A model generated the notes under the pieces. That model saw only the letters and a list, made by a program, of their open reading frames with translations, made no database searches and had not been told where the DNA came from. Source: Rheinheimera sp. D18 (GTDB lineage Bacteria > Pseudomonadota > Gammaproteobacteria > Enterobacterales > Alteromonadaceae). Taken from it: DNA of 64,000 nucleotides. The translations under genes were made by a program, and so were the position numbers. The stretch lies in contig NZ_CP037745.1 in the NCBI RefSeq assembly GCF_004345025.1, positions 1,674,001 through 1,738,000 on the forward strand. Reading direction: 5' to 3'. Positions 10,485 through 20,173 of the stretch are shown here, one piece after another (the stretch's first letter is position 1; each line of letters starts with the position of its first letter).

Positions 10485-10499
10485 TGTAGTTTAATTACA
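10485..10499. promoter_or_regulatory. HexR-type operator upstream of gapA
   Basis: TGTAGTTTAATTACA is a 15-base near-perfect palindrome matching the HexR consensus TGTAAT-WWW-ATTACA at 14 positions. HexR is an RpiR-family repressor sensing 2-keto-3-deoxy-6-phosphogluconate that controls central sugar genes in many gammaproteobacteria. The box lies 46 bases before the gapA start and in the gap shared with the divergent MalQ relic. Confidence 0.75.
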
Positions 10500-10544
10500 C
10501 AAAGCAATTTAAAGGTTTTTAATTTTTATTTATTGGGGGGTAAC

Positions 10545-11555
10545 ATGACTATTCGTGTGGCAATTAATGGTTTTGGCCGTGTTGGCCGTAACGTACTACG
10601 CGCATTGTACGAAAGTAATAAACATTACGACATTAAGATCGTGGCTATTAACGATTTGGGTGATGCCGCCATCAACGCGCATTTATTAAAATATGACACC
10701 ACCCACGGAATTTTTACTGCGAATGTTGAGCACAGCGAGACGGCTATTTATGTTAACCAAGACGAGATTATTACGCTTAGTGAGCGCAGCCCAGAAAAGC
10801 TACCATGGAAACAACTAAATATTGATGTTGTACTTGAGTGTACCGGCCTATTTACACACCGCAAAACGGCAAGTGCACATATAGACGCAGGAGCAAAAAA
10901 GGTAATTATTTCCGCGCCGGGTAAAGAAGTTGATGCCACAATTGTTTATGGCGTGAATCACCATATTTTAACCCCGAATATGAATATTATTTCAAATGCC
11001 TCTTGCACTACCAACTGTTTAGCTCCTATTGCAAAATCGCTTAACGATGCTTTAGGTATTGAGTCGGGCTTAATGACCACTATCCATGCCTACACCAATG
11101 ATCAACGTTTAACCGATGTTTACCATACTGATGTTCGCCGTGCTCGCGCTGCTGCGATGTCGATGATCCCAACAAAAACCGGTGCGGCAGCAGCAGTAGG
11201 TTTAGTGGTGCCAGAATTGGCGGGTAAATTTGATGGCTTAGCCGTACGCGTACCAACACTAAACGTCTCATTGGTCGATTTAACCTTTATTGCTAAGCGT
11301 GATACGACGGTTACAGAAGTAAACGATATCATTCGTAAAGCCTGTGCTTCTGGACCCATGTCGGAAGTATTGGCGGTAAATGATTTACCGTTGGTTTCGA
11401 TAGATTTTAACCATAACCCTAAGTCTTCAATTTTTGATGCCAGCGAAACGCGGGTAAATGGGCGTTTGATTAAAGTTATGAGCTGGTACGATAACGAATG
11501 GGGCTTTAGTAACCGTATGTTAGACAATACGGTAGAGTTAATGAAACACGTATAA
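10545..11555 (+). CDS. gapA: Glyceraldehyde-3-phosphate dehydrogenase, type I
   Basis: A 336-residue NAD-type GAPDH of glycolysis. Start [16 protein letters not shown] with GGGGGG 4 bases before ATG 10545 (the frame extends to a TTG at 10533 that overlaps this ribosome site). INDL after the first beta-alpha unit suggests NAD preference. Catalytic cysteine in [12 protein letters not shown] near residue 155, then [15 protein letters not shown] and [13 protein letters not shown]. The HAYTNDQ and PTKTGAA motifs favour GAPDH over erythrose-4-phosphate dehydrogenase. It is followed after 19 bases by the yeaD-like mutarotase, the same order as gapA-yeaD of E. coli, and is preceded by a HexR-like operator. 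Confidence 0.95.
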   Translation: MTIRVAINGFGRVGRNVLRALYESNKHYDIKIVAINDLGDAAINAHLLKYDTTHGIFTANVEHSETAIYVNQDEIITLSERSPEKLPWKQLNIDVVLECTGLFTHRKTASAHIDAGAKKVIISAPGKEVDATIVYGVNHHILTPNMNIISNASCTTNCLAPIAKSLNDALGIESGLMTTIHAYTNDQRLTDVYHTDVRRARAAAMSMIPTKTGAAAAVGLVVPELAGKFDGLAVRVPTLNVSLVDLTFIAKRDTTVTEVNDIIRKACASGPMSEVLAVNDLPLVSIDFNHNPKSSIFDASETRVNGRLIKVMSWYDNEWGFSNRMLDNTVELMKHV

Positions 11556-11574
11556 TAGGCTTCGTAGCTAAATA

Positions 11575-12459
11575 ATGATAAATCATGACAATATTGACCT
11601 AACTGCAGCAGTAACAGAGCAAACCGGCTTCGCGCATCTTGACGATTTACCTTGTGTTAAGTTGCAGTTTGGTCAAGCAACGGCAGTTATTGCTTTATAC
11701 GGTGCACAAGTATTGTCGTATCAACCGCGCAACAACCAGGAAATACTCTGGTTGTCGCCGCTGGCAACCTGGCATAACCAAACGCCAATCCGCGGCGGCG
11801 TACCAATCTGCTGGCCTTGGTTTGGCGCTATAGCACCGCAGTTAAATCCTGAGCAGTTGGCATTACCTAATCATGGCTTGGTTAGAACGCAGTTATGGCA
11901 GCTCAAAAGTAAACACTGCAGTGCTGAGGGCGTAAGCGTAACCTTAGAAACCACTATTGCCTATCAACCTTGGTTTAGTAAAACGCCCAATACTGCGACA
12001 AAAATAACGCTGCAACTGCAGCTAACCTTAGCGCAACAGCTACAAATAAACCTGCGCTGTAATGACGCAATTGTGCAGCAAGCCGCTTTACATAGTTACT
12101 TTAAAGTAGACGATATAAGCCAAACACAGGTACAACCATTACCGTTAACTTATATTGACACTACTTGTGCACAAGTGGTGACAAGTAAAGCGAATACCGC
12201 GACGTTCTGCACTGAAGTTGATCGAATATATCAACACAGCGAGCCTATGTTAAAAATACAAAACAGTAACCTTAGCGTTGGTATTGAACAAATTGGACAT
12301 GACGCTACCGTAATATGGAACCCTTGGCGCGAAAGAAGCGCTAAAATGACCGATCTAACCGAGCAAAGCTATAAAGAGTTTATTTGTGTAGAAACGGCGA
12401 AATTGGCGTTAGATACTGCTGCGCCGCTAAACTTGACGCAACACATAACCTTATTATAG
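11575..12459 (+). CDS. yeaD: D-hexose-6-phosphate mutarotase
   Basis: A 294-residue aldose-1-epimerase-fold protein that interconverts alpha and beta anomers of glucose 6-phosphate. Typical blocks: GAQVLSYQP near residue 45, PIRGGVPICWPWFG near 70, NHGLVRT near 105 with the conserved histidine-arginine region, and WNPW and CVETAK near the C-terminus. Follows gapA by 19 bases, so it forms a glycolytic operon with it. Translation probably begins at ATG 11575; the ribosome site is weak. The gene ends 3 bases from the convergent lipoprotein gene. Confidence 0.93.
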   Translation: MINHDNIDLTAAVTEQTGFAHLDDLPCVKLQFGQATAVIALYGAQVLSYQPRNNQEILWLSPLATWHNQTPIRGGVPICWPWFGAIAPQLNPEQLALPNHGLVRTQLWQLKSKHCSAEGVSVTLETTIAYQPWFSKTPNTATKITLQLQLTLAQQLQINLRCNDAIVQQAALHSYFKVDDISQTQVQPLPLTYIDTTCAQVVTSKANTATFCTEVDRIYQHSEPMLKIQNSNLSVGIEQIGHDATVIWNPWRERSAKMTDLTEQSYKEFICVETAKLALDTAAPLNLTQHITLL

Positions 12460-12462
12460 CCC

Positions 12463-12849
12463 TTACCAACTAGATGTAAGCTGTTGTTTTATTTTGAGTT
12501 TTTCACCACCCTCAAACAGCACGTCTAACTCTAATTGCCATAACATGTTTGGATCGCTACAAGCACCTAACAAAAATTCGCTCTGCCAAACCTCTTGTTG
12601 TTGGCTAAATTTAAGCGGAATTTTACCCATATACATTGAGATACCAGTGATCTCGCCACTGACACTCACCACATTTTTAGCATTAAGGTGCAACTGTAAT
12701 GGCGTTTCTACTGGTGCATTGCCCGGTGTTAACTGTAGAGCTAATTCAGGATCAGAATAAAGCAAATACGAAGAATCATCGGTAATATCAACAGGCTGGC
12801 AACTAACAATTGCGAATAACCATAAAAAGAAAATAAAACGTTGCAGCAT
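12463..12849 (-). CDS. Small lipoprotein of unknown function
   Basis: A 128-residue protein with signal IFFLWLFAIVSC giving a lipobox IVSC near residue 17, so probably membrane-anchored in the periplasm. The rest is beta-rich with one further cysteine in GACSDP. I do not recognise a family. It stands between gapA-yeaD (convergent, 3 bases apart) and the divergent ccoN operon, which makes a role linked to oxidase or copper possible but unproven. The fragment GISMYMGKIPLKF with two methionines is the only hint of metal binding. Confidence 0.7.
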   Translation of the reverse strand: MLQRFIFFLWLFAIVSCQPVDITDDSSYLLYSDPELALQLTPGNAPVETPLQLHLNAKNVVSVSGEITGISMYMGKIPLKFSQQQEVWQSEFLLGACSDPNMLWQLELDVLFEGGEKLKIKQQLTSSW

Positions 12850-13127
12850 AAACCACCACTAAGCCTGAGTGTAATGCCGTATTGTACGCGGTTTTACGAA
12901 AAAGCTTCAAACATCGACTACACTTGTTCACTTATTAACCAGCAACTTTATCCTAAATCATAAAACACGCTGTTTCACCTATCTTTTTAGGGGCAAAACC
13001 CTTAGTATAAAGGGCCACTTTGGCGAGTAACACACGGCAAGTACTGCGTATGTTATTTGTCTAGAACAAGAATGGCTGCACCAGCAGCCGATATCAGTAA
13101 CCAGCACAAACTGCAGCGGAACTCAAC

Positions 13128-14555
13128 ATGAGCCATACCACATCATTAAATGTTGACTACAACTATAGCATTGTCCGCCTATTTACCTTAACTACCGTAT
13201 TTTGGGGAATAATAGGTATGACGGTGGGCGTGTTAATTGCGGCACAGTTATATTGGCCAGCATTAAACTTCGACACTCCTTGGTTAACCTATAGTCGTTT
13301 ACGTCCTTTACATACCAGCGCGGTTATTTTCGCCTTTGGTACAAGCGCCCTCTTTGCTACTAGCTACTACGTAGTACAACGTACCAGCCAGGTTCGTCTA
13401 TTTGCAGAAAAGCTAGCGCTCTTTACTTTTTGGGGCTGGCAAGCGGTAATTGTTTCGGCAGTTATTACCTTACCTATGGGGTTAACCAGCACCAAAGAAT
13501 ACGCCGAATTAGAATGGCCGATTGATATTTTAATCCTTCTGGTTTGGGTATCTTATGCCATTGTATTCTTTGGTACTTTAGCTAAACGTAAAGTGAGCCA
13601 CATTTATGTCGCCAACTGGTTCTTCGGCGGGTTTATTTTAACTGTTGCGGCATTACACGTTGTTAACAGTATGGCAATTCCGATCAGTGCATTTAAATCC
13701 TATTCTATCTACGCTGGCGCGGTTGATGCCATGATCCAGTGGTGGTACGGCCATAATGCGGTAGGTTTCCTGTTAACTGCAGGTTTCTTGGGTATGATGT
13801 ACTATTTCGTTCCTAAACAGGCAGGTCGTCCGGTTTACTCTTACCGCTTATCGATTGTGCACTTTTGGGCATTAATCGCGTTATATATTTGGGCTGGCCC
13901 GCACCATTTACACTACACTGCCCTACCTGACTGGACTCAGTCATTAGGTATGGTGATGTCGGTTGTACTCTTTGTACCAAGCTGGGGCGGTATGATTAAC
14001 GGTATTATGACCTTGTCTGGTGCTTGGCATAAGCTGAAAACTGACCCTATTTTACGCTTCTTAATTGTGTCGTTGTCTTTCTACGGTATGTCTACCTTTG
14101 AAGGCCCTATGATGGCAATTAAATCAGTAAACGCATTATCTCACTATACAGACTGGACTGTTGGCCACGTACACTCGGGGGCCTTAGGTTGGGTTGCAAT
14201 GATCTCTATCGGTGCAATTTATCACCTTATTCCTGTGCTATATAAACAAGGTCGCATGTACAGTATTTCACTGATTAACACTCACTTCTGGTTACACACT
14301 ATTGGTGTGGTGCTGTATATAGTAGCAATGTGGATTTCAGGTATTACTCAAGGCATGATGTGGCGCGCAGTTAACACTGACGGTACGTTAACGTACAGCT
14401 TTGTACAGAGCTTAGAAGCATCTAAACCATTCTATCTGATGCGTTTTATTGGTGGCGTCTTTGTTGTAGTAGGTATGTTATTAATGGCATACAACGTATA
14501 TAAAACCGTACGTGCTAAAGATGAATCGTTACAACCTGTACCTGTAGCAGCGTAA
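13128..14555 (+). CDS. ccoN: cbb3-type cytochrome c oxidase subunit I
   Basis: A 475-residue, roughly 12-helix inner-membrane protein, the catalytic subunit of the high-affinity terminal oxidase. Haem and copper ligands are visible: [10 protein letters not shown] (low-spin haem His), [13 protein letters not shown] (copper His), [13 protein letters not shown] (two copper His), and [12 protein letters not shown] (haem His pair). It opens the ccoNOQP unit, with ccoO 10 bases downstream. The 278-base upstream gap holds the promoter; I looked for an FNR box by eye and found none convincing. Confidence 0.98.
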   Translation: MSHTTSLNVDYNYSIVRLFTLTTVFWGIIGMTVGVLIAAQLYWPALNFDTPWLTYSRLRPLHTSAVIFAFGTSALFATSYYVVQRTSQVRLFAEKLALFTFWGWQAVIVSAVITLPMGLTSTKEYAELEWPIDILILLVWVSYAIVFFGTLAKRKVSHIYVANWFFGGFILTVAALHVVNSMAIPISAFKSYSIYAGAVDAMIQWWYGHNAVGFLLTAGFLGMMYYFVPKQAGRPVYSYRLSIVHFWALIALYIWAGPHHLHYTALPDWTQSLGMVMSVVLFVPSWGGMINGIMTLSGAWHKLKTDPILRFLIVSLSFYGMSTFEGPMMAIKSVNALSHYTDWTVGHVHSGALGWVAMISIGAIYHLIPVLYKQGRMYSISLINTHFWLHTIGVVLYIVAMWISGITQGMMWRAVNTDGTLTYSFVQSLEASKPFYLMRFIGGVFVVVGMLLMAYNVYKTVRAKDESLQPVPVAA

Positions 14556-14565
14556 GAGGAAAATC

Positions 14566-15177
14566 ATGTCGAACAAGAATCATCATGAAAAAATTGAACG
14601 AAGTGTTGGCCTGTTAGCTATTTTAACTGTCGTTGCCATTAGCTTCGGTACACTTGTATTGATTACGCCGCTATTCTTTATGGATGAAATGACCCAACCT
14701 GTTGATGGTATGACACCTTATACCGCATTAGAGTTGGAAGGTCGTGATATCTACATTCGTGAAGGTTGCGTTGGTTGTCACACTCAAATGATACGTCCAT
14801 TTCGCGCAGAAGTTGAACGTTATGGCCATTATTCTGTTGCGGGCGAAAGCGTTTGGGATCACCCTCACCTGTGGGGCTCTAAACGCACAGGCCCCGACTT
14901 AGCGCGCGTTGGCGCACGCTACAGTGACGATTGGCACCATGCTCATTTAATGGATCCACGTTCAGTTGTACCGCAATCGAATATGCCAGCATTTCCGTGG
15001 TTGGAAGAGAATCGTTTAGACGGCAAACTGACTGCACGGAAAATGGAAGTAATGCGGATGTTTGATATTCCCTACACTGATGAAGATATAGCTACAGCGT
15101 CTGAGTCGGTTAAGGGTAAAACAGAAATGCAGGCCCTGATTGCGTATTTGCAGTCGCTTGGCACACACTTGAAGTAA
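14566..15177 (+). CDS. ccoO: cbb3-type oxidase subunit II (mono-haem)
   Basis: A 203-residue subunit with one N-terminal membrane anchor (residues 15-40) and one c-type haem site CVGCH near residue 68; the axial methionine is probably in QSNMPAFPW. It passes electrons from CcoP to CcoN at the periplasmic face. AGAGGA precedes the ATG by 6 bases. Length and order are as in other ccoNOQP operons. Confidence 0.97.
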   Translation: MSNKNHHEKIERSVGLLAILTVVAISFGTLVLITPLFFMDEMTQPVDGMTPYTALELEGRDIYIREGCVGCHTQMIRPFRAEVERYGHYSVAGESVWDHPHLWGSKRTGPDLARVGARYSDDWHHAHLMDPRSVVPQSNMPAFPWLEENRLDGKLTARKMEVMRMFDIPYTDEDIATASESVKGKTEMQALIAYLQSLGTHLK

Positions 15178-15182
15178 TACTC

Positions 15183-15362
15183 ATGGAATACACAACGTTA
15201 CACAGTATTTTTACCGTGATTTTGTTTGTCGGCTTTATCGCCTTTGTTATTTGGGCATACAGCAAAAAACGTAAAACTGATTTTGATCAGGCGGCAAACC
15301 TAGTGTTTGAAGACGAACAAAAAGCACAACAAAAAACCAAACAGGAGTCAGATCATGAGTAA
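15183..15362 (+). CDS. ccoQ: cbb3-type oxidase subunit CcoQ
   Basis: A 59-residue protein I translated directly: MEYTTLHSIFTVILFVG is followed by one membrane helix and AYSKKRKTDF, then an acidic tail. This is the small stabilising subunit CcoQ. It begins 5 bases after ccoO and overlaps the start of ccoP by 8 bases (the ATG of ccoP lies inside its last codons), suggesting translational coupling. Confidence 0.93.
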   Translation: MEYTTLHSIFTVILFVGFIAFVIWAYSKKRKTDFDQAANLVFEDEQKAQQKTKQESDHE

Positions 15363-16335
15363 CTTTTGGAGTGCTTGGATCATTGTGTTTACCCTTCCGG
15401 TGCTAATCGGTTGCGCGTTATTATTGAAATGGAACCTTAGCAACCACATTGGTGTAGCTGAAGATGAAACTACCGGACATGAAGCTGACGGTATTTCAGA
15501 GATCAACAACCCGCTGCCACGTTGGTGGACTTATATGTTCATTTTAACCTTGGTCTGGTCAGTGTTTTATTTAGCTGCATACCCAGGGTTAGGCCAATGG
15601 AAAGGTTTGTTTGGCTGGACTAGTTCTAACCAAGGCATTAAATCGTTAGAAGAGTCTCGTTTAGCTGTAGAGCAAAACCGTGCCGCAGGCAAGATGGTTG
15701 AACTTGACCGCGAAATGGCTCACGCCGATGAAGTATACGGCCCCGTTTTTCAGCAATTTGCTAAACGTGACGTATTAGATTTAGCCTATGACGATGAAGC
15801 AATTAAAATTGGTCAGCGTTTATTTTTGCAAAACTGCGCACTGTGCCATGGTTCAGACGCTCGTGGTCAGCAAGGTTTTCCTAACCTAACTGATAACGAT
15901 TGGTTATATGGCGGCACTGCAGACAAAATTAAAGAAACGCTACTATATGGTCGTAAAGCAGCGATGCCAGCGTGGATTGATGCACTTGGCGAGCAAGGCG
16001 TTAAAGAAATGACGGCTTATGTACTTAGCTTATCAGGTCGTGTGGTAAATGATCGCGAAGCCGACGCAGGTAAAGCCAAGTTTGCAATGTGTGCGGCTTG
16101 TCATGGTGCTGATGGTAAAGGCAGTTTAGCGCATAATTTACCCTTTGGTGCGCCTAACCTGACTGATAACATTTGGTTATATGGTGGCTCAGCTAAAGCT
16201 GTTGAAGAAATCTTAACCAAAGGCCGTAACGGTGAGATGCCTGCGTTCCAAAAAACGTTAGGTGAAGACAAGGTTCACATTTTAACTGCCTACGTCTACC
16301 GCTTAGCGCATCCAGATAAAGCGACTAGTCAATAG
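15355..16335 (+). CDS. ccoP: cbb3-type oxidase subunit III (di-haem)
   Basis: A 326-residue subunit. Two N-terminal hydrophobic segments (residues 5-30 and about 58-80) are followed by two cytochrome c domains with CALCH near residue 162 and CAACH near 246. It receives electrons from soluble cytochrome c. Start at ATG 15355 is chosen because CAGGAG lies 6 bases upstream and MSNFWSAW is typical; a longer frame to 15307 only reads through ccoQ. A terminator-like hairpin follows at 16361. Confidence 0.97.
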   Translation: MSNFWSAWIIVFTLPVLIGCALLLKWNLSNHIGVAEDETTGHEADGISEINNPLPRWWTYMFILTLVWSVFYLAAYPGLGQWKGLFGWTSSNQGIKSLEESRLAVEQNRAAGKMVELDREMAHADEVYGPVFQQFAKRDVLDLAYDDEAIKIGQRLFLQNCALCHGSDARGQQGFPNLTDNDWLYGGTADKIKETLLYGRKAAMPAWIDALGEQGVKEMTAYVLSLSGRVVNDREADAGKAKFAMCAACHGADGKGSLAHNLPFGAPNLTDNIWLYGGSAKAVEEILTKGRNGEMPAFQKTLGEDKVHILTAYVYRLAHPDKATSQ

Positions 16336-16360
16336 TCTGCAATTGCTTTGTATAATAATA

Positions 16361-16387
16361 GGCCCCATTTTGGGGCTTATTTCTATG
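16361..16387 (+). terminator. Terminator or attenuator between ccoP and ccoH
   Basis: Stem GCCCC/GGGGC (16362-16366, 16372-16376) followed by TTATTTCTAT. It probably lowers expression of the assembly genes ccoHIS relative to the structural genes. Confidence 0.65.
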
Positions 16388-16403
16388 TACTTTTGAGGTT
16401 ACC

Positions 16404-16889
16404 ATGCAGCAAGATACTAAACCCTGGTATAAACAATTATGGCCGTGGTTACTCATTGCCATACCGGTTATTACTGCAATAAAAGCCGTACATACTGTTA
16501 TAATTATGCAAAGGAGTTCGCCTGATCTTGTTGTTGACGATTACTACAAACAAGGTAAAGCCATTAATATGCAACTGGCTAAATATCGTGAAGCAGAATT
16601 GCGTAATTTACAGGCATCAATATTAATTGCTGGTAATAAAGCCATTATCCACTTTGCCAAAAACAGTGTGTTAGAAGGTGAAGTACATCTTGATTTTTAC
16701 CACCCTACTATTGCCGCTTCAGACTTTGCATTAAACGCCCAGCGCAGTGGTGAACAGCTTTATATTGCCGAGCTTCCTCTAACGCCTGAGGGCAAGTGGC
16801 AGCTGGTGGTGTCGGATGCATCTAATGAATGGAAATTACGTGCGGTACTAGCACTACCGGCGACAACTGAAACTAAACTTGGTTATTGA
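16404..16889 (+). CDS. ccoH: cbb3 oxidase assembly protein CcoH/FixH
   Basis: A 161-residue protein with one N-terminal membrane helix (PWLLIAIPVITAIKAVHTVI, 12-31) and a periplasmic domain. The motif DLVVDDYYKQGKAIN is the FixH signature. CcoH helps assemble or stabilise the cbb3 complex. The gene ccoG (rdxA), often found just before ccoH, is absent here. It lies 13 bases before ccoI, so the two are in one unit. Confidence 0.93.
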   Translation: MQQDTKPWYKQLWPWLLIAIPVITAIKAVHTVIIMQRSSPDLVVDDYYKQGKAINMQLAKYREAELRNLQASILIAGNKAIIHFAKNSVLEGEVHLDFYHPTIAASDFALNAQRSGEQLYIAELPLTPEGKWQLVVSDASNEWKLRAVLALPATTETKLGY

Positions 16890-16902
16890 GCAGGATTGCT
16901 AA

Positions 16903-19284
16903 GTGAGTACAAAGCGCTGTTTTCACTGTAATGAACCCGTACCCGCTGGTTTTAATTTCGGTTGCCAGTTTGATGGCGAAGCACGCTCTTTTTGCTGTGC
17001 CGGCTGTCTTGCCGTTGCTGATACCATCATAAAAAGCGATTTAGCCGATTATTATCGTTTTAGAACAGAACCTGCCAGCAAAGCCAACGCAGTACCAACT
17101 GAGCTAGCTGCAGCCTTAACCGAATTTGATACGCCAGATATACTCGCTGATATTAGTATCCAGCAAGGCGAATTAACCGAAATTGAGCTATCGATCAGCG
17201 GTATTAGTTGTGCGGCTTGTGCTTGGTTAATTGAAAAACAACTACGCCAACTGCCTGCAGTACACCAAGTTAATGTAAATTCGGCTACCCAACGCTGTCA
17301 TCTTATTTGGCATGCAACACAAGCTCCCCTTAGTCAGGTGCTTAATACCTTAGCTAAAATTGGTTATCAGGCTAGCCCGTTTATTGCCGACCATGAAGAA
17401 CAAATATTTAAATCTGAGCTACACCAGTTTTTAAAGCGCTTAGCGGTGTCTGGCATTATGACCATGCAAGTAATGATGCTGGCGGTTGCCCTGTACTTTG
17501 GTGACTATACCGGCATTGAAATATCACACCAAGGTTACCTGCGTTGGATCAGTTTAGTACTAACATTACCGGTCGTGTTATATGCTGCAATACCCTTTGT
17601 AAAAAGCGCTTGGCGTGGCATTAAAGCAAAACAACTGAATATGGATGTGCCAGTAAGCTTAGCTATTTACTATACGTTTTTTGCCTCGGCTTATGCCACT
17701 GCATTTAGTACCGGCGAAGTGTATTTTGAGTCGGTGTGTATGTTTACGTTTTTGCTGCAGCTAGGCAAGTTTTTTGAATACCGGGCCCGTGCTCGCGCGC
17801 GCGACGCCACCAGTAACCTATTAAAAATCATGCCGGTTGCGGCTACGCTACTGCATAATGAGCAGCAGCAAACTGTATCTGCCAAACGGTTAACTATTGG
17901 CGATATAATATTAATTAAACCAGGCGAAACCATCGCTGCTGATGGCGATATTATTATTGGTAGCAGTTCAGCTGACGAGTCGATGTTAACCGGTGAATAT
18001 GCCGCCATCGCTAAAAATGTTGGCGATAAAGTTCTAGCTGGAAGTACCAATCATGATGGGTTATTACAGGTGAAAGTAACTCAGCCATTGTTATCGTCGC
18101 ATTTAGGTCAAATTATCGCGTTACAGCAACGCACCTTAAGCCAAAAGCCCGCCATACTACAAAAAACTGATCGTTTGGCGCGGTATTTTGTTGAGCGTTT
18201 ATTACTTATTGCTGTAGCAACATTTTTATTGTGGTATTTCTGGTTAGATGCTGACCGCGCCTTTTGGATCACCTTATCGGTATTAGTCGCTACCTGCCCT
18301 TGCGCACTTAGTTTGGCTGCGCCAACAGCTGTGACTTGCGCACTGGCTAGCTTAAACCGACGCGGTGTATTAATTAAAAACTCCATGGTATTAGATGTCT
18401 TACCCGAGCTAACTCATATTGTGTTTGATAAAACCGGTACCCTAACCGAAGGCCGTTTTTCTATCGCCAAAGTAACCATACTCGATGAGCGTTTTACTGT
18501 TAGTGGCGCGCTTAATTTAATTGCTAACCTAGAATGCTATTCAGAGCACCCTATTGCGCGAGCTTTTACCTCACACTTAACGCAGCAGCTAACGTTGCAG
18601 CAGGTAGATATTCAAGTGGGTGGTGGTATTTCAGCGCATTATCAAGATAAAGTGCTCAAAGTTGGCAGTGCCGTTTTTTGCAAGGTAAATAGCCCAGAAC
18701 CGGCCATGGTGTACGTTAGCTACGACAATACCTGTATTGCCGCAATTAATTTACACGATGCCCTTCGCCCAGAAGTACCACAGCTAATAAGCATGCTACG
18801 CCAACAAGGCTATCAACTGGTTATGCTTACCGGTGATAGCTCAATGCAAGCCGAAGCGCTACAGCAACAATTGCAGTTCGATCTAATGAAAAAAGGCTGT
18901 ACGCCAGCACAAAAGGTCGCAGAAATTGAGCGGTTAGTACAAGCTGGTCATAAAGTATTAATGCTAGGCGATGGTATTAACGATAACCCTGCATTTCATG
19001 CTGCACACGTGTCCGTTACGCTAGAGACCGGCAGCGATTTATCAAAAAACCAAGCCGATGTGGTATTGTTACAACCTAGCATTGGCTTGCTAAACGATTT
19101 AATGCAAGCTAGCACCCAAGCACAGCGGGTTATAAAACAAAATTTATATTGGGCCGCCGGTTATAATCTACTAATTATTCCACTAGCGGTGGCGGGTTAT
19201 GTTTCACCTTATATTGCGGTGTTGGGTATGTCTTTTAGCTCGTTATTAGTGGTATCAAATTCATTAAGGCTGCTGAAAAAATGA
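16903..19284 (+). CDS. ccoI: Copper-translocating P1B-type ATPase for cbb3 assembly
   Basis: A 793-residue copper exporter (FixI/CcoI type) that loads copper into the cbb3 oxidase. An N-terminal cysteine-rich segment (CFHC, then CCAGC) is followed by an HMA domain with GISCAACA near residue 104, eight membrane helices, the transport motif TCPCALS near 464, phosphorylation site DKTGTLTEG near 508, HP in SEHPIAR, and GDGINDNPA near 688. GTG start at 16903 is supported by AGGA 7 bases upstream. Its stop overlaps the ATG of ccoS. Confidence 0.97.
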   Translation: MSTKRCFHCNEPVPAGFNFGCQFDGEARSFCCAGCLAVADTIIKSDLADYYRFRTEPASKANAVPTELAAALTEFDTPDILADISIQQGELTEIELSISGISCAACAWLIEKQLRQLPAVHQVNVNSATQRCHLIWHATQAPLSQVLNTLAKIGYQASPFIADHEEQIFKSELHQFLKRLAVSGIMTMQVMMLAVALYFGDYTGIEISHQGYLRWISLVLTLPVVLYAAIPFVKSAWRGIKAKQLNMDVPVSLAIYYTFFASAYATAFSTGEVYFESVCMFTFLLQLGKFFEYRARARARDATSNLLKIMPVAATLLHNEQQQTVSAKRLTIGDIILIKPGETIAADGDIIIGSSSADESMLTGEYAAIAKNVGDKVLAGSTNHDGLLQVKVTQPLLSSHLGQIIALQQRTLSQKPAILQKTDRLARYFVERLLLIAVATFLLWYFWLDADRAFWITLSVLVATCPCALSLAAPTAVTCALASLNRRGVLIKNSMVLDVLPELTHIVFDKTGTLTEGRFSIAKVTILDERFTVSGALNLIANLECYSEHPIARAFTSHLTQQLTLQQVDIQVGGGISAHYQDKVLKVGSAVFCKVNSPEPAMVYVSYDNTCIAAINLHDALRPEVPQLISMLRQQGYQLVMLTGDSSMQAEALQQQLQFDLMKKGCTPAQKVAEIERLVQAGHKVLMLGDGINDNPAFHAAHVSVTLETGSDLSKNQADVVLLQPSIGLLNDLMQASTQAQRVIKQNLYWAAGYNLLIIPLAVAGYVSPYIAVLGMSFSSLLVVSNSLRLLKK

Positions 19285-19460
19285 GTGTTATATACGTTTT
19301 AATTCCGATTGCTATCTTGTTTGTCATTATTGGCCTAATTGTATTTTTCTGGGCAGTGCGCAGCCGACAGTTTGAAGACCTTGATAAAGAAGGCTTTAGT
19401 ATCTTGTTTGATGACAACAAGCCGAAAAGTGCTGATAAACCAACAAAACCTGAACAATGA
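19281..19460 (+). CDS. ccoS: cbb3 oxidase maturation protein CcoS
   Basis: A 59-residue protein translated by hand: one membrane helix at residues 4-24 (LIPIAILFVIIGLIVFFWAV), then RSRQFEDLDKEG, the CcoS signature, and a charged tail. CcoS is needed for cofactor insertion into the oxidase. It overlaps ccoI (ATGA) at its start and the next gene (ATGA) at its end, so all three are coupled. Confidence 0.95.
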   Translation: MSVIYVLIPIAILFVIIGLIVFFWAVRSRQFEDLDKEGFSILFDDNKPKSADKPTKPEQ

Positions 19461-20131
19461 TCCCCGATCTATTAGCCGCATTACTTATTGGTTTAATTGG
19501 CAGTAGCCATTGTTTGGTTATGTGTGGTGGCATTGCCGCCGCATTACAGTTGTCTATGCCCAAACAACGTAATGGCTACAATTGGCAACTACCTCTGTTA
19601 CTTAGCCTAGGTCGCCTAACTACTTATAGCCTATTTGGCGCCGCTGTCGGTTACTTTGGCGCTAGCGCCATGCAATTAGCAGGCACGTCGTTATTATGGC
19701 TGCGTTTGCTGGCGGGTATTTTATTGTTAATGATGGCGTTATACATTAGCCGTCTATGGTTTGGTCTTATTCACTTAGAAAAACTAGGCCAAAAACTATG
19801 GCGACATGTGCAGCCGATAGCAAAAAAACTACTACCTCTTAATTCACGCCGTAAGGCCTATGCTTATGGTTTATGTTGGGGGGCATTACCTTGCGGTTTG
19901 GTATATAGCACCTTAGGCTGGAGCTTAGCCAGTGGTAGTTTATTGCAAGGTGCCGCAATTATGTTTAGCTTTGGTGTAGGTACGTTGCCTGCAATTTTAC
20001 TTACGGGTAGTGCCGCAGGGTTACTTATCAAACTTAAAAATACCCTAATGCTACGCTATATTACCGCGGCAATGTTAGCTATTTACGCTAGTTATACAAT
20101 TTGGCTTGCTATCCGGCGTTTGGTTTTTTAA
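19457..20131 (+). CDS. TauE/SafE (UreH-like) family membrane protein
   Basis: A 224-residue protein with about six membrane segments. It contains SSHCLVMCGGIAAAL near residue 16 and WGALPCGLVYSTLG near 142, the paired cysteine/glycine motifs of the sulfite exporter TauE/SafE-UreH family that usually ends cco assembly clusters. Metal or copper handling during oxidase maturation is a common proposal; the true substrate is not established. Coupled to ccoS by a 4-base overlap, and followed by fnr. Confidence 0.88.
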   Translation: MIPDLLAALLIGLIGSSHCLVMCGGIAAALQLSMPKQRNGYNWQLPLLLSLGRLTTYSLFGAAVGYFGASAMQLAGTSLLWLRLLAGILLLMMALYISRLWFGLIHLEKLGQKLWRHVQPIAKKLLPLNSRRKAYAYGLCWGALPCGLVYSTLGWSLASGSLLQGAAIMFSFGVGTLPAILLTGSAAGLLIKLKNTLMLRYITAAMLAIYASYTIWLAIRRLVF

Positions 20132-20173
20132 CCTAGCCAATGTATTGATTATAGAAAAGTGAAGGACGCCGTT

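Noticed and set aside
12900..12965. Possible FNR box upstream of ccoN (TTTATCCTAAATCATAA)
   Set aside because: Half-sites and spacing do not match TTGAT-N4-ATCAA.
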